From: Pelagicoccus albus
GTDB taxonomy: Bacteria > Verrucomicrobiota > Verrucomicrobiia > Opitutales > Opitutaceae
Direction of reading: 5' to 3'
Assembly: GCF_014230145.1 (NCBI RefSeq)
Contig: NZ_JACHVC010000012.1
Location: 1,307,001-1,371,000, forward strand
DNA: 64,000 nt
A program made the translations under genes and the position numbers. The notes under the pieces were generated by a model. It was not told the origin of the DNA and made no database searches. It saw only the letters and a list, made by a program, of their open reading frames with translations. Within the stretch, counting starts at the first letter, position 1. Each line of letters starts with the position of its first letter. Positions 8,221 to 17,800 of the stretch are shown here, one piece after another.

Positions 8221-8826
8221 TTAATCGGGTCGCTCCAAGTGGAAGATGCTGTCGGTTTCGCAGTACCCGCTAGGACCATTCATTCGCCCGACCAAGTGCA
8301 TGTCCTTGACCTTTAAGTAGCCGCTCTCGTCGTCGCAAAACTCGTCGGCAACCCAAGCATGCACGACTTCTGCGATGATAAGCCGATTTTTACCGATCTC
8401 CTGGAGGGAGTGTAGTTGGCATTCCATTGCGACCGGAGCGCCTACTATGCGAGGAGGCGAGACGGAGTGGGAAGGCGATGTTTGGAGACCGAAGGTTTCG
8501 ATTTCGCTTTCCGAGTGGATCAAAGAGGAGGCTGTTTGAACCATGACCTCCGCTTGTCCTTTGGTCACCATGTTGATGACGAATTGACCGGAGCTTCTGA
8601 TATTGAGGACCGTATCCTTCGGTTCTCCGGTGTCAGGCCGATTGCCGATGCCCAAGATTACCAATGGTGGTTTTGAGCCGAATACGTTGAAAAAGCTAAA
8701 CGGAGCCGCGTTTACGACGCCTGATTCGGAGAGGGTGGTAACCCATGCTATGGGTCGAGGAACGATGACGGAGGTAAGAAACTTGTAGCGTTCCTGAGGC
8801 AAGAGCTTTGGCAGATCGATTTCCAT
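8221..8826 (-). CDS. flavin reductase family (FMN-binding split-barrel) protein
   Basis: From the ATG at 8826 the product has 201 residues; a TTG 18 bases upstream is also in frame but less likely. It begins MEIDLPKLLPQERYKFLTSV, then VPRPIAWVTTLSESGVVNAA and PFSFFNVFGSKPPLVILGIG. These are the hallmarks of the flavin-reductase-like/DIM6 FMN-binding family. The later KDTVLNIRSSGQFVINMVT segment agrees. Such proteins bind FMN and often act as NAD(P)H:FMN oxidoreductases or partners of monooxygenases; the partner here is unknown. It is a single gene, convergent with its left neighbour. Confidence 0.9.
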   Translation of the reverse strand: MEIDLPKLLPQERYKFLTSVIVPRPIAWVTTLSESGVVNAAPFSFFNVFGSKPPLVILGIGNRPDTGEPKDTVLNIRSSGQFVINMVTKGQAEVMVQTASSLIHSESEIETFGLQTSPSHSVSPPRIVGAPVAMECQLHSLQEIGKNRLIIAEVVHAWVADEFCDDESGYLKVKDMHLVGRMNGPSGYCETDSIFHLERPD

Positions 8827-8867
8827 AGTCGACCAATTCGTCAAGGGGCTGTAACGGCCGCAACCTC

Positions 8868-8902
8868 AAAAAAGAACGGGGCCCGCTTCCCAGCAGGCCC
8901 CG
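8868..8902 (-). terminator. leftward rho-independent terminator
   Basis: The stem CGGGGCC / GGCCCCG is followed on the minus strand by a T-rich tail. It ends the small gene at 8939-9184 before the flavin reductase gene. Confidence 0.8.
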
Positions 8903-8938
8903 ATGTTCGTAAACTTAGGAATATCTTTGGAAAATGTG

Positions 8939-9184
8939 TCAGGCGCTCGCGTTGAGCCGTGTACCGATGAGTTGCTCTGAGCCAAAGAGACCATTGGAGC
9001 GGTAAGAAAAATTGCGGATGTTCAGCGGCTCGGATTTTCGTGTAGCGAACTTTTTGAGGGTGTCGTCTGAAATGTTTACCGCTTGCTTTGCCTTAGTCGG
9101 ATACTGGACCGCTGGGCGACGCGTGAACTGAAACTCCTGGCTGAAGCTGGAGGGCGTTACGGTTCTGGCGGTCTCAAATGACAT
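8939..9184 (-). CDS. 81-residue hypothetical protein
   Basis: A short protein with no hydrophobic segment, rich in Ser, Thr, Phe and Arg, and with no recognised domain. The middle contains KAKQAVNISDDTLKKFATRK and the end LFGSEQLIGTRLNASA. The support is an ATG start, a proper rho-independent terminator 37 bases after the stop, and no competing frame. It may be a small cytoplasmic or regulatory protein; no function can be given. Confidence 0.5.
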   Translation of the reverse strand: MSFETARTVTPSSFSQEFQFTRRPAVQYPTKAKQAVNISDDTLKKFATRKSEPLNIRNFSYRSNGLFGSEQLIGTRLNASA

Positions 9185-9286
9185 GGCCAGAAGTTAGCAA
9201 AAAATTAACAGATTGGCTATAGAGTGGATTACTCAAATTAGCAGGTTTTTAAAAGAATCGACCCTGAGACGAGTGATGAGGGCACG

Positions 9287-9318
9287 AAAAAGCCTCTCCC
9301 GATTTCGAGAGAGGCTTT
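9287..9318 (-). terminator. rho-independent terminator of tex
   Basis: The stem AAAGCCTCTC / GAGAGGCTTT has a ten-base loop and a minus-strand T-run. It lies 17 bases beyond the tex stop codon. Confidence 0.9.
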
Positions 9319-9335
9319 GAAAAATAGGCCTTACG

Positions 9336-11675
9336 CTATAGCCCCAACTTTCCGAACGCGTCGCCCAAAGCCCCGAAGGATTGGCCTCCACGATCGTTCC
9401 CGCGACTATTGCGATTGCCGCCTCTAGGACCGCCTTGGTGGCCGCCACCGCGAGGGCGATTACCTCGACTGGTATTCGGACCCCGGTTGCCGCGATCCGC
9501 GGCTCTTTCGGCAGGCGAACGGCGGTCGATCTCCACCACGCTTTTCAGGCTGAGGCCGATACGTTTTCTCGCCACGTCTACTTCTGTCACGGTGGCGGAA
9601 ACTTTTTGGCCGACCTTGACCACTTCATTCGGATCTTTGACGAAGCTGTCTGAAAGCTGGCTGATGTGAGCCAATCCGTCTTGGTGCACGCCGATGTCGA
9701 TGAAGGCGCCAAAGGCGGTCACGTTGGTAACGATGCCTGTCAGCTTCATGCCTTCGGTCAGGTCGGTGATTGCGTTGACTCCATCCTTGAATTGGACGAG
9801 TTCGAATTCGGCGCGAGGGTCACGGCCTGGCTTTGCCAATTCTTGGAGGATATCCTGCAAGGTCGGTAAGCCGACTTCTTCTGTAGTGTATTTCTGGATA
9901 TCGATACGGTTGCGGGCGGAGGAGTCGGCGATCAGGTCTTTGAGGGAGACGTTCAGGTCGAAAGCCATCTGCTCTACGAGACCGTAGCGTTCGGGGTGCA
10001 CTGCGGACGTATCCAATGGGTTATCTGCTCCGCGTATACGCAAGAACCCAGCGGCTTGTTCGAAGGCCTTTGGTCCGATGCCTGCGACCTTGGTGATTTC
10101 TTTGCGCGATTTGAACGGGCCGTTCGCTTCGCGGTGTGCCACGATAGCTCCAGCAAGGCGGCTATTGAGTCCGGAGACGTAAGACAAGAGTTGCTTGGAG
10201 GCGGTGTTCACTTCCACTCCGACCGCGTTTACGCAGGATAGAACCGAATCGTCGAGCGAGGCTTTCAGGGCCCGTTGATCGACGTCGTGCTGGTATTGTC
10301 CGACACCGATTGACTTCGGGTCGATCTTTACCAGTTCCGCTAGTGGGTCCATCAGTCTCCGTCCGATGGATACAGCTCCACGAACGGTGATGTCTTTGTC
10401 AGGGAATTCCTCGCGAGCCACTTCGGAAGCGGAGTAGATGGAAGCACCGGATTCGTTGACCATCACGATGGCCACATTCTTGGGTAATCCCAGTCCGCGA
10501 ACGAATTGCTCGGTTTCGCGTCCTGCTGTTCCGTTTCCGATAGCGATGGCTTGCGATTGGAAACGCTGTACCAAACCGGTAATGATGGTTTTTGCTTCGT
10601 CGATCTGGCGTTGGGATTGGCTCGGGTAAATGACGGTGTCGAAGAGCAGTTTGCCTTGGGCGTCTAGAACGACGGTTTTGCAGCCGGTGCGGAATCCAGG
10701 GTCGATGGCGATGATCGGACGCTCTCCGAGAGCTGGTGCGAGCAGAAGTTCGCGTATATTGGAAGTGAATACATTGATGGCCTCCGCGTCAGCCCTTTTC
10801 TTTAGCTCCAGTCGAGCGGCGGTTTCCATAGAGATGGAGAGGAGGCGTTTGAATGCGTCCTTCACCGCCAGACGGACTTGTTGGGCCGCAGGGGAGGAGC
10901 CTTTGACGAAGCGTTCTTCCAGCTTGGTGATGGCCAGTTCTTCATCTGGGCGCACGGACATGGAGAGAAACATTTCCTGCTCACCGCGTCGGATAGCGAG
11001 GATGCGGTGGGATGGTGCATCTGCGACGGGCTCGGACCAGTCGAAATAGTCACGGAACTTCGCTCCTTCCTCCTCCTTGCCCATCATGACTTTGGAGGTG
11101 AGGGTGGAGTGTTTTGTGTAGAGTTCGCGGAGTTCGGCGCGAGCATCTGCGTCGTCGTTGATCCACTCCGCTATGATGTCGCGAGCCCCTGCCAAGGCGG
11201 CATCGGAGTCGGCGACTTCTTTTTCCGGATCGACGAAGGCTGTTGCTTCGCTCGCAGGGTCGATCCCGGCGTCTTCTTGGTTTTCGAATAGCTTCAAGGC
11301 AAGCGGTTCGAGGCCCTTTTCGCGGGCGATGGTCGCTTTGGTTCGGCGCTTGGGCTTATAGGGGAGGTAGACGTCCTCGAGGCGTGCGAGTGTCTCGGCG
11401 GCGTTAACCTTTGCCTTCAGCTCGTCGGTGAGGACCTTTTGCTCTTCGAGCGACTTCAAGATGGCGGCTCTGCGGTCTTCGAGTGCCTTCAACTGGTCAA
11501 GACGGTCGCGAATATTGGCGATCTGCACTTCGTCCAGTCCGCCGGTAGCTTCTTTGCGATAGCGAGCGATAAAGGGGACGGTGCCGCCTTCCACTAGGAG
11601 TTTGGCGGTGGCCGCTACGTGGGACTCGGGGATGCTGAGCTCTTCAGCGATCTTGGGCAGGAAATTTTCGTGCAT
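9336..11675 (-). CDS. tex: Tex-family transcription accessory / RNA-binding protein
   Basis: From the ATG at 11675 the product has 779 residues, the usual Tex length. A longer frame to 11798 adds an unconvincing Pro/Thr-rich leader. Domains in order: the helical Tex N-terminus (FIARYRKEATGGLDEVQI), a YqgF/RNase H-like domain (PIIAIDPGFRTGCKTVVLD), a helix-hairpin-helix region (KEITKVAGIGPKAFEQAAGF), and an S1 RNA-binding domain (GIVTNVTAFGAFIDIGVHQD). The last 60 residues form an unusual Arg/Gly/Asn-rich tail with many RG and GG pairs. Tex proteins bind nucleic acid and affect transcription and RNA turnover. It is a single transcription unit. Confidence 0.96.
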   Translation of the reverse strand: MHENFLPKIAEELSIPESHVAATAKLLVEGGTVPFIARYRKEATGGLDEVQIANIRDRLDQLKALEDRRAAILKSLEEQKVLTDELKAKVNAAETLARLEDVYLPYKPKRRTKATIAREKGLEPLALKLFENQEDAGIDPASEATAFVDPEKEVADSDAALAGARDIIAEWINDDADARAELRELYTKHSTLTSKVMMGKEEEGAKFRDYFDWSEPVADAPSHRILAIRRGEQEMFLSMSVRPDEELAITKLEERFVKGSSPAAQQVRLAVKDAFKRLLSISMETAARLELKKRADAEAINVFTSNIRELLLAPALGERPIIAIDPGFRTGCKTVVLDAQGKLLFDTVIYPSQSQRQIDEAKTIITGLVQRFQSQAIAIGNGTAGRETEQFVRGLGLPKNVAIVMVNESGASIYSASEVAREEFPDKDITVRGAVSIGRRLMDPLAELVKIDPKSIGVGQYQHDVDQRALKASLDDSVLSCVNAVGVEVNTASKQLLSYVSGLNSRLAGAIVAHREANGPFKSRKEITKVAGIGPKAFEQAAGFLRIRGADNPLDTSAVHPERYGLVEQMAFDLNVSLKDLIADSSARNRIDIQKYTTEEVGLPTLQDILQELAKPGRDPRAEFELVQFKDGVNAITDLTEGMKLTGIVTNVTAFGAFIDIGVHQDGLAHISQLSDSFVKDPNEVVKVGQKVSATVTEVDVARKRIGLSLKSVVEIDRRSPAERAADRGNRGPNTSRGNRPRGGGHQGGPRGGNRNSRGNDRGGQSFGALGDAFGKLGL

Positions 11676-11800
11676 GAAACAGGGTTGATGGGTTCTTGGT
11701 GAAATTGTTAGCGGGTTAGTGGCGCTGGTCGCTAGAAACGTTTGGAAAGCCGGTGAGGATGGAAAAGCGTCACACCGAGGCAAGCGCGTTTGCGGCAAAG

Positions 11801-11824
11801 AAAAAGCCGCTCAGGTGAGCGGCT
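11801..11824 (-). terminator. leftward rho-independent terminator
   Basis: An eight- to nine-base stem AGCCGCTC(A) / (T)GAGCGGCT with a tiny loop is followed on the minus strand by five T residues. It ends the exported-protein gene at 11877-12836 before tex. Confidence 0.88.
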
Positions 11825-11876
11825 GGGGAAGGAAAGAATTGTTAAGTGACGGTTATTGATTTCGCCCCTCTATGAC

Positions 11877-12836
11877 TCAGAAGGGGATGCGAGTGTAGGC
11901 TTTGGGGATGCTGCCTTCGATCATCCTGACGGCGCGAGGTTGGCGCTGGGAGTAGTAGTTTCCGTTGTAGTAGAATTCGAAGAGAACGAAATAGATAGTC
12001 CAGCCAGACACCGTTGCAGTAGAACCGGTTTCGCTGTAGCTGGGAGCAAGGGTAAAGATGGACGGGTAGGTGGCGGGTGCGCTGCTATGCTCGTATCCGA
12101 GTTGAGCGACACCGGACGGGGTGAACTCGATTGTGCGGGAAAATACTTCAGTGCCGATGAAATCCGCGTAATCCTGAGTGTAGCCGTCGTCCCAATCGAT
12201 GAATACCTCGAGCTCGAAGGAGACGGTCAGGGTGCCGTCCGTATTCCACTGAAAAGAGGGGCCGTAGGGGATGACTCCTTCGGTGCCGACGTAATAGTCG
12301 TAGGTATCAACTATATTTTGAGGAACTCCGAGGTCGAGTTCCTCTTGTTTGAATTCGGCAAGTCTTTCGGAAGGGATCACTGCCTCGTTTAGCCCGGCGA
12401 ATGAATGTTCGTTGAGCGAGGTTACGAAGCTACCGTCCACCATGGAATAGATGCGGACATTGTGATCCATGAATGCGTCGGAGAAACCGAAGTACTCCTG
12501 GAGTGAATAGACGACGACCAGTTCGTTTTGCGGGTTCGCGTAGAGGTCGTGTACGGCCTCGTTGAAGCTAGAGGCGTACGAGATGTCGAAGTTTTCCAGG
12601 GTGGCGACGTCCCTCGCTTCGGAGATAATTCCCGATTGGGTGATTTCCGCTAGCTTGGTGAACTGCTGAGTCCCTTGCTCGTAGGTGTAGACAACGCGGT
12701 TGCTCGGCTCGCTAAAGGAGGGAACGTAGAAGTAATAGGCAGGAGGGAGGGTGACTGGATTCAGTTGGAATTGGGCGAAAGCTGAACTTGAGACGAGGCC
12801 TAAAGCTAGGGTGATACAGCGTAAAATGGGTTGCAT
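11877..12836 (-). CDS. exported protein of unknown function
   Basis: From the ATG at 12836 the product has 319 residues and starts MQPILRCITLALGLVSSSAFA, a standard signal peptide. The longer frame to 12905 puts 23 extra residues before it and is disfavoured. The mature protein is rich in Tyr, Phe, Ser, Thr and Glu, with alternating beta-strand-like segments such as QWNTDGTLTVSFELEVF and a Tyr-rich C-terminus. That composition suits a secreted or outer-membrane-associated beta protein. No family is recognised. It is followed by a terminator and precedes tex as a separate unit. Confidence 0.75.
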   Translation of the reverse strand: MQPILRCITLALGLVSSSAFAQFQLNPVTLPPAYYFYVPSFSEPSNRVVYTYEQGTQQFTKLAEITQSGIISEARDVATLENFDISYASSFNEAVHDLYANPQNELVVVYSLQEYFGFSDAFMDHNVRIYSMVDGSFVTSLNEHSFAGLNEAVIPSERLAEFKQEELDLGVPQNIVDTYDYYVGTEGVIPYGPSFQWNTDGTLTVSFELEVFIDWDDGYTQDYADFIGTEVFSRTIEFTPSGVAQLGYEHSSAPATYPSIFTLAPSYSETGSTATVSGWTIYFVLFEFYYNGNYYSQRQPRAVRMIEGSIPKAYTRIPF

Positions 12837-13236
12837 GGTAGGAGCGGTTGAGGGTTGCAGCCTTTGTGAATAGGGAGGCTTTAAGTAGTTGAGGAAATAA
12901 ACCATGTAAGAACTACTTATTAAAGCAAGAAACTAGAATTTATGCCCTATCGTTTCGCTGTGTTGATATGGGGCAGGTCTCAGGGCTATCCATGATCGAG
13001 GAATGCGGGAGCATGGGTGTTGGGAGGGCCTCAACTGCCTCAGGAGAGAGAGTGGGCCTGCTATCAGAAGCTTTTCAGATTCGAATTGAGTCGATATGGC
13101 GCCAAAAGCTACAGAATTGAAAAATTGGCCTTACCAAATTGGTTGACGATTGACCCTTTGGCCTAGTCGGCGAGTCCTTTCGAGCGAGCGAGAATGGCAT
13201 CCACAGGTAGGGTGGTATGCGTAAGCGATTTTTATA
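12837..13236. other. 400-base intergenic region between divergent genes
   Basis: This region separates the leftward exported-protein gene from the rightward metallophosphoesterase gene and must hold both promoters. I see no convincing reading frame, tRNA or strong hairpin in it. Two TTGAC-type sequences near 13141-13155 could be -35 elements for the phosphatase gene, but no good -10 partner is evident. Confidence 0.4.
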
Positions 13237-14844
13237 ATGAAGTTACTAAGTTGTTTATTGGTGGGCGTTTTGTTGTCGGGCCCGAACCTTTTGTTCGCCC
13301 ATGATGCAGAGGAGCATTGGCACCCAGTCAAGTATCCTATCGAGCTTGAACATGCGCCGACTCCAGTGCCGGATCGCGTGGTTTTGACTTGGAACGCTGA
13401 CCCGAGCTCGACTCAGGCTGTGACTTGGAGAACCGATACATCGGTGCAAGAGGCTGTAGCTGAGATTGCAGTGGCCAATGCAAATGGCAGAGCTTTAGAT
13501 CCTCAGCGGGTGAAGGCCGAAACGGAGCTTTTCAAAAGCGACATAAACGACGCTCACTACCACTCGGTCACTTTTCGTGATTTAAAACCGGATACGCTTT
13601 ATGCTTATCGGGTCGGAGATGGGGAGAATTGGAGCGAGTTCTTCCACTTTCGCACCGCGAGTGCCTCAGAGGCCCCTTTTACCTTCATCTATTTCGGCGA
13701 TGCTCAAAACGACCTGAAAACGCATTGGTCCCGTGTATTCCGCGAAGCGTTTCGCGATGCTCCTCGAGCCGCTTTCTCGCTTCACGCAGGGGATTTGATC
13801 AACGAAGATGCTTGGGATGCCGAATGGGGCGAATGGCATGGCGCTCCCGCCTGGGTAAACGGGACCATTCCCGTGGTGGCGACTCCCGGCAATCACGAGT
13901 ATTTTTGGGTGGATCAAGGTCCAGCAAACGAGCGTTTTTGGAACGCCAAAGATGGAGCTGTTTTGAAGCTAGACGTTGAAGTAGATGTAACGAAAGACCC
14001 CGAGGGGAAAGAGCTTTATTTGGTCACGGCCCGAAGCGAGGATGGAAAAGAGGCGTATCTTGAATACGACGAGGATGACGAGATAACCATGGTCGGGGAT
14101 GGTGTTGAAGCGCTTACGGGGTATGTGGAATCCGACCTGCTTGGCACGGAAGTGGACAAGGCTCCCTTGCGTGATCGTTTGCAGGATCGTGGCACGCCGA
14201 AGGTCAGCACCCATTGGCGTCCGCAGTTTTCCTTTCCGATGCAGGGCATGCCAGAAGGCCTGGAAGAGACATGTTATTACATCGATTATCAAGGTGTCCG
14301 CATTGTATCTTTGGATTCAAACAAGAAGCGAGAGGAGCAAATTCCTTGGTTGCGTGCCGTGCTAGAGGATAACCCAAACCGGTGGACGGTGTTGACCTTT
14401 CACCATCCGATTTTTTCCCCAGCCAGCGACCGCGACAACAAGGAGTTACGCGAACTTTGGAAGCCGGTTATCGATGAGTTCAAGGTAGACCTAGTTCTAA
14501 ATGGTCATGACCACACCTATGCGCGTACGGGGGATTTAGGTAGAGAAATGGGTATCGAAAATGTCCCTACTGGATACCAACAAGCTTATGATCCGGATAT
14601 CGGGACGGTTTATGTCGTGTCAGTCAGTGGGCCAAAAATGTATCCAATAACCAAGAACGGATTCGCCAAGCGTGTTGCCGAAGATACTCAGCTTTATCAG
14701 GTGATATCTATCGATGGGAATACATTGGACTACAAAGCGTTTACTGCGACGGGCCGTTTGTACGACGCGTTTACTCTAGAGAAAAGGACAGGGTATCCAA
14801 ATCAATTGATCGAGCTCTTACCGGAGGAAAACCGACGGCGATAG
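13237..14844 (+). CDS. purple-acid-phosphatase-like metallophosphoesterase, exported
   Basis: This 535-residue protein has a signal peptide (1-21). A fibronectin-III-like PAP N-terminal domain follows (about 41-140, with VVLTWNADPSSTQAVTWRTD), then a calcineurin-like phosphoesterase domain. Metal-ligand motifs are visible in order: FGDAQND (D155), HAGDLIN (D186), PGNHEYF (N219, H220), FHHPIF (H389) and NGHDHTY (H424, H426). It probably hydrolyses phosphate esters in the periplasm or outside the cell. Unusually, about 85 acidic residues (roughly 236-321) are inserted between the GNHE motif and the HWRPQFSFP segment, which normally follow each other closely in this branch. It is a single gene with an ATG right before the signal peptide. 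Confidence 0.92.
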   Translation: MKLLSCLLVGVLLSGPNLLFAHDAEEHWHPVKYPIELEHAPTPVPDRVVLTWNADPSSTQAVTWRTDTSVQEAVAEIAVANANGRALDPQRVKAETELFKSDINDAHYHSVTFRDLKPDTLYAYRVGDGENWSEFFHFRTASASEAPFTFIYFGDAQNDLKTHWSRVFREAFRDAPRAAFSLHAGDLINEDAWDAEWGEWHGAPAWVNGTIPVVATPGNHEYFWVDQGPANERFWNAKDGAVLKLDVEVDVTKDPEGKELYLVTARSEDGKEAYLEYDEDDEITMVGDGVEALTGYVESDLLGTEVDKAPLRDRLQDRGTPKVSTHWRPQFSFPMQGMPEGLEETCYYIDYQGVRIVSLDSNKKREEQIPWLRAVLEDNPNRWTVLTFHHPIFSPASDRDNKELRELWKPVIDEFKVDLVLNGHDHTYARTGDLGREMGIENVPTGYQQAYDPDIGTVYVVSVSGPKMYPITKNGFAKRVAEDTQLYQVISIDGNTLDYKAFTATGRLYDAFTLEKRTGYPNQLIELLPEENRRR

Positions 14845-14879
14845 GGGTGCGAATACTGGGTTTGCGATGGAGCCTGCTG

Positions 14880-17800
14880 TCAAGGTTCCCGCAGTTCTAG
14901 CGCCTTTGAGATCTCGTTTAGTGTTGCGATAGCTGTTTTTCCGAACGTTTGAAGAAGATCGGGAAGGAGTTCGCTGTGTCGCTCTTTAATTGCTTTCTCC
15001 ACTCCTTGAGCTGCTTTGCTTAACGGTCGCGCTCCACACTCCGCGGCACTTCCTTTTATGGTGTGGGCTATATTTGCGATTTTCTCAGGATCCTTGGTTT
15101 TTGCCAGTTTCTCGACCAGTTCGGAAATGTTGCGAGAAAATGTACTGAGGATTTGTTCGATCATGCCATCACCGGTCGGGAACAAGGATTCTAGACGGGT
15201 GATGTCTAAGTAATCGTTAGCCTTATTTTGCTTAGGAGTTTCGAGAGTGAGCCTGCCCTTTGTTTGCTCTCCTTCCGGTAACCAGCGGTTCAGGGAAAAG
15301 GCTAATTTCTCAGGTGCTATCGGTTTTGTCAGATAGTCGTCCATACCGCAGTCGAAGCAGCTTTGGGCGTCACCTACGAGCGCGTTTGCGGTTAGGGCAA
15401 TGATGGGGGTCCTTTTTATTCGCTTAGCAATCTCTTCCGACCGTATCAGCCGAGTTGCCTCAAAGCCGTCTACTATTGGCATCATGCAATCCATGAAGAT
15501 GGCATCGTAAGGTCTTTCTCTCCATGCTTCGATAGCTTCTTGGCCATTGGCGGCGGTGTCGGTCTTGTATCCAAATTTTTCTTCAAAAATGGTACGGAGC
15601 AAAACCTGGTTTAGTTCGGTATCGTCGACGATTAGTATCCGATAGTTTCCTTGAGGAGCTGAGCCAAAGGCACTCTGCTTTCCAAGCCTCGTCGCGCTAT
15701 TCTGCCGAGTATTCGCGCTCAAGGCGCATTCCAAAGCTTCTTTTAGTCTTTCGGGCCATATCAAGGGCTTCATCACGAAGTTCTCATAGCCTACCTCCGC
15801 GAAACGAACGCCTCCAACCAATGATGCGTTGCTAGCCAAGGCAACCAGCCGAATGTCGGGGTGGCTTGCCTTTATCTGTTTCGCGAGTGCGATACCGTCC
15901 GTGTCGGGCATTTTCTCGTCCACGAGAGCTACTTGGTAGACTTTTGATTCCCTCTGAGCTCTCGCGATTTTCTCGATGGCTTCTACTGCTGATGATGCCG
16001 TATCGCAAGAAAAGCCCCACGGCTCAAGTTGGGTTTGGATTAACTCTTGGCTCAGTCGATGGTCATCGACGATGAGTATTCGAATGCCGGGTACGATTTG
16101 GTTTTGGGATTCAGCGTTTGGAGACTCCTCGTCGGCTTTTGCTGGTAGGGAAAACCAAAAGGTAGAACCTTCTCCTTGGATGCTTGAAAGACTGATTTGA
16201 CCGCCGAGCTTTACGACAAGGTGTTTGCAGATGGACAATCCCAAGCCGGTGCCGCCGAAGATGCGAGAAGTGGAAGAGTCGGCTTGGGTGAATTTATTGA
16301 AAAGGTGTTTTTGGGCCTGATCTGGGATACCGACTCCGGTGTCTTCAACCGAGATTCTCAAGAAGGAGCTCGGTTTTTCGGGGTCTGGTTCCACACGTAC
16401 GATGACATGGCCCTGACGTGTGAATTTAATAGCGTTCCCGACCAAGTTTATGACGATTTGACGAATGCGGCCAGGATCTGAAATCAGGCTGCGGTTGTTT
16501 CCCGGAGAGAATTGGAAAAGAAGCTCCAAATCCTTTTCTTCTGCTTGGGCGGATAGCAGTTCGACTGCTTCGCCGATCACGCGGCGTAGGTCGATCGGGA
16601 CGGATTCTGTCTCGAGTTTGCCTGCCTCGATTTTGGAGAAGTCCAAAATGTCGTTGATAACGCTGAGCAAGCCTTGACCAGAGCCGAGAATGGATTTCGC
16701 GAATTCCCTCGACTGGTCTGGCAGGTCAGACTCGATCAGTAAGTTTGCAAACCCGACGATGCTATTCATTGGGGTGCGGATTTCGTGAGACATCGTGGCG
16801 AGGAAATCGCTCTTGGCCGCGTTTGCCCGCTCTGCCCGCTCTGAGGATTCATTTGCCGCCTGCAGCGCTGCTTCGAGGTTCTGCTCTGCCTCGATCTGCT
16901 CGGTTATGTCGGTTCGGATGGCTACATAACTATAGATATGTCCGGCCTCATCGCGATATGGCACTATGGTGGTGTCTACCCAATAGTGGGATCCGTCTTT
17001 GGCTCGATTCTTTATTTCACCTTTCCAGACATCCCCTCTCGCCAGATCTTTTCGCATGTCTACGAACATCGCCTTAGGGTGGTGCCCAGAATTTAGAATG
17101 CGGTGATCCTGACCGATGAGTTCTGAGCGCTGGTATTGGCTTACTTCGCAGAATCGGTCGTTCGCGTATGTGATGCGCCCTGCTGTGTCGGTTATGGCTA
17201 CGATGGAATGCTGGTCGAGAGCGAAGCTTTGGGATCTTAATTCGTGGCGTGCTGTGTCGGCCCTCTCTCTGCTCTTCTCTGTTTCTGTAACCTGCATGTT
17301 CAGAAAGCCTGACATCTTATGCCCGAAAAAGAGGGTAATCCCCAGGATGGAGGCGATTAATGCCAGCAGAAGGTACTCAAACTGTGTGAGTTTTTTCGAT
17401 TTCTCTTGGCCATTCGCAAAATCCATCTCCTGCAGATTCGAGATGGAATGGCTCAGCAGTGTTAGCATAGAGCTGCTTTCGCTCGCATGGATGTCCATGG
17501 TAGCCATCAGCGAGGAGGCTGTTTCAATTTGACCGAAGGAGATTGAGTCGAATATCGCCTCTGCGTAAGCGTCTAAGATCCGATACCCGGCCTCTATTTT
17601 GTCGAGTTCGGACTCTATTCTTTCAAGTTGGTCAATGTGATTGGGAGCTCTTGCTAGATGAGTACGGATCTTATTGAGATCTGTTTTGAATTTCTCGTTG
17701 GCTTGTCCCTTCCTAAAGCGTTCAAGGGTGGGATCCAGTGTATCGAATACTCGGTTAGCGGGCACGTTGGAGCTAACGAGATGATCGTTTAGGCTGACTA

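Noticed and set aside
12837-12860. GTAGGAGCG sequence as a further REP-like element
   Set aside because: It shares only the nine-base head with the two REP copies and has no following hairpin.
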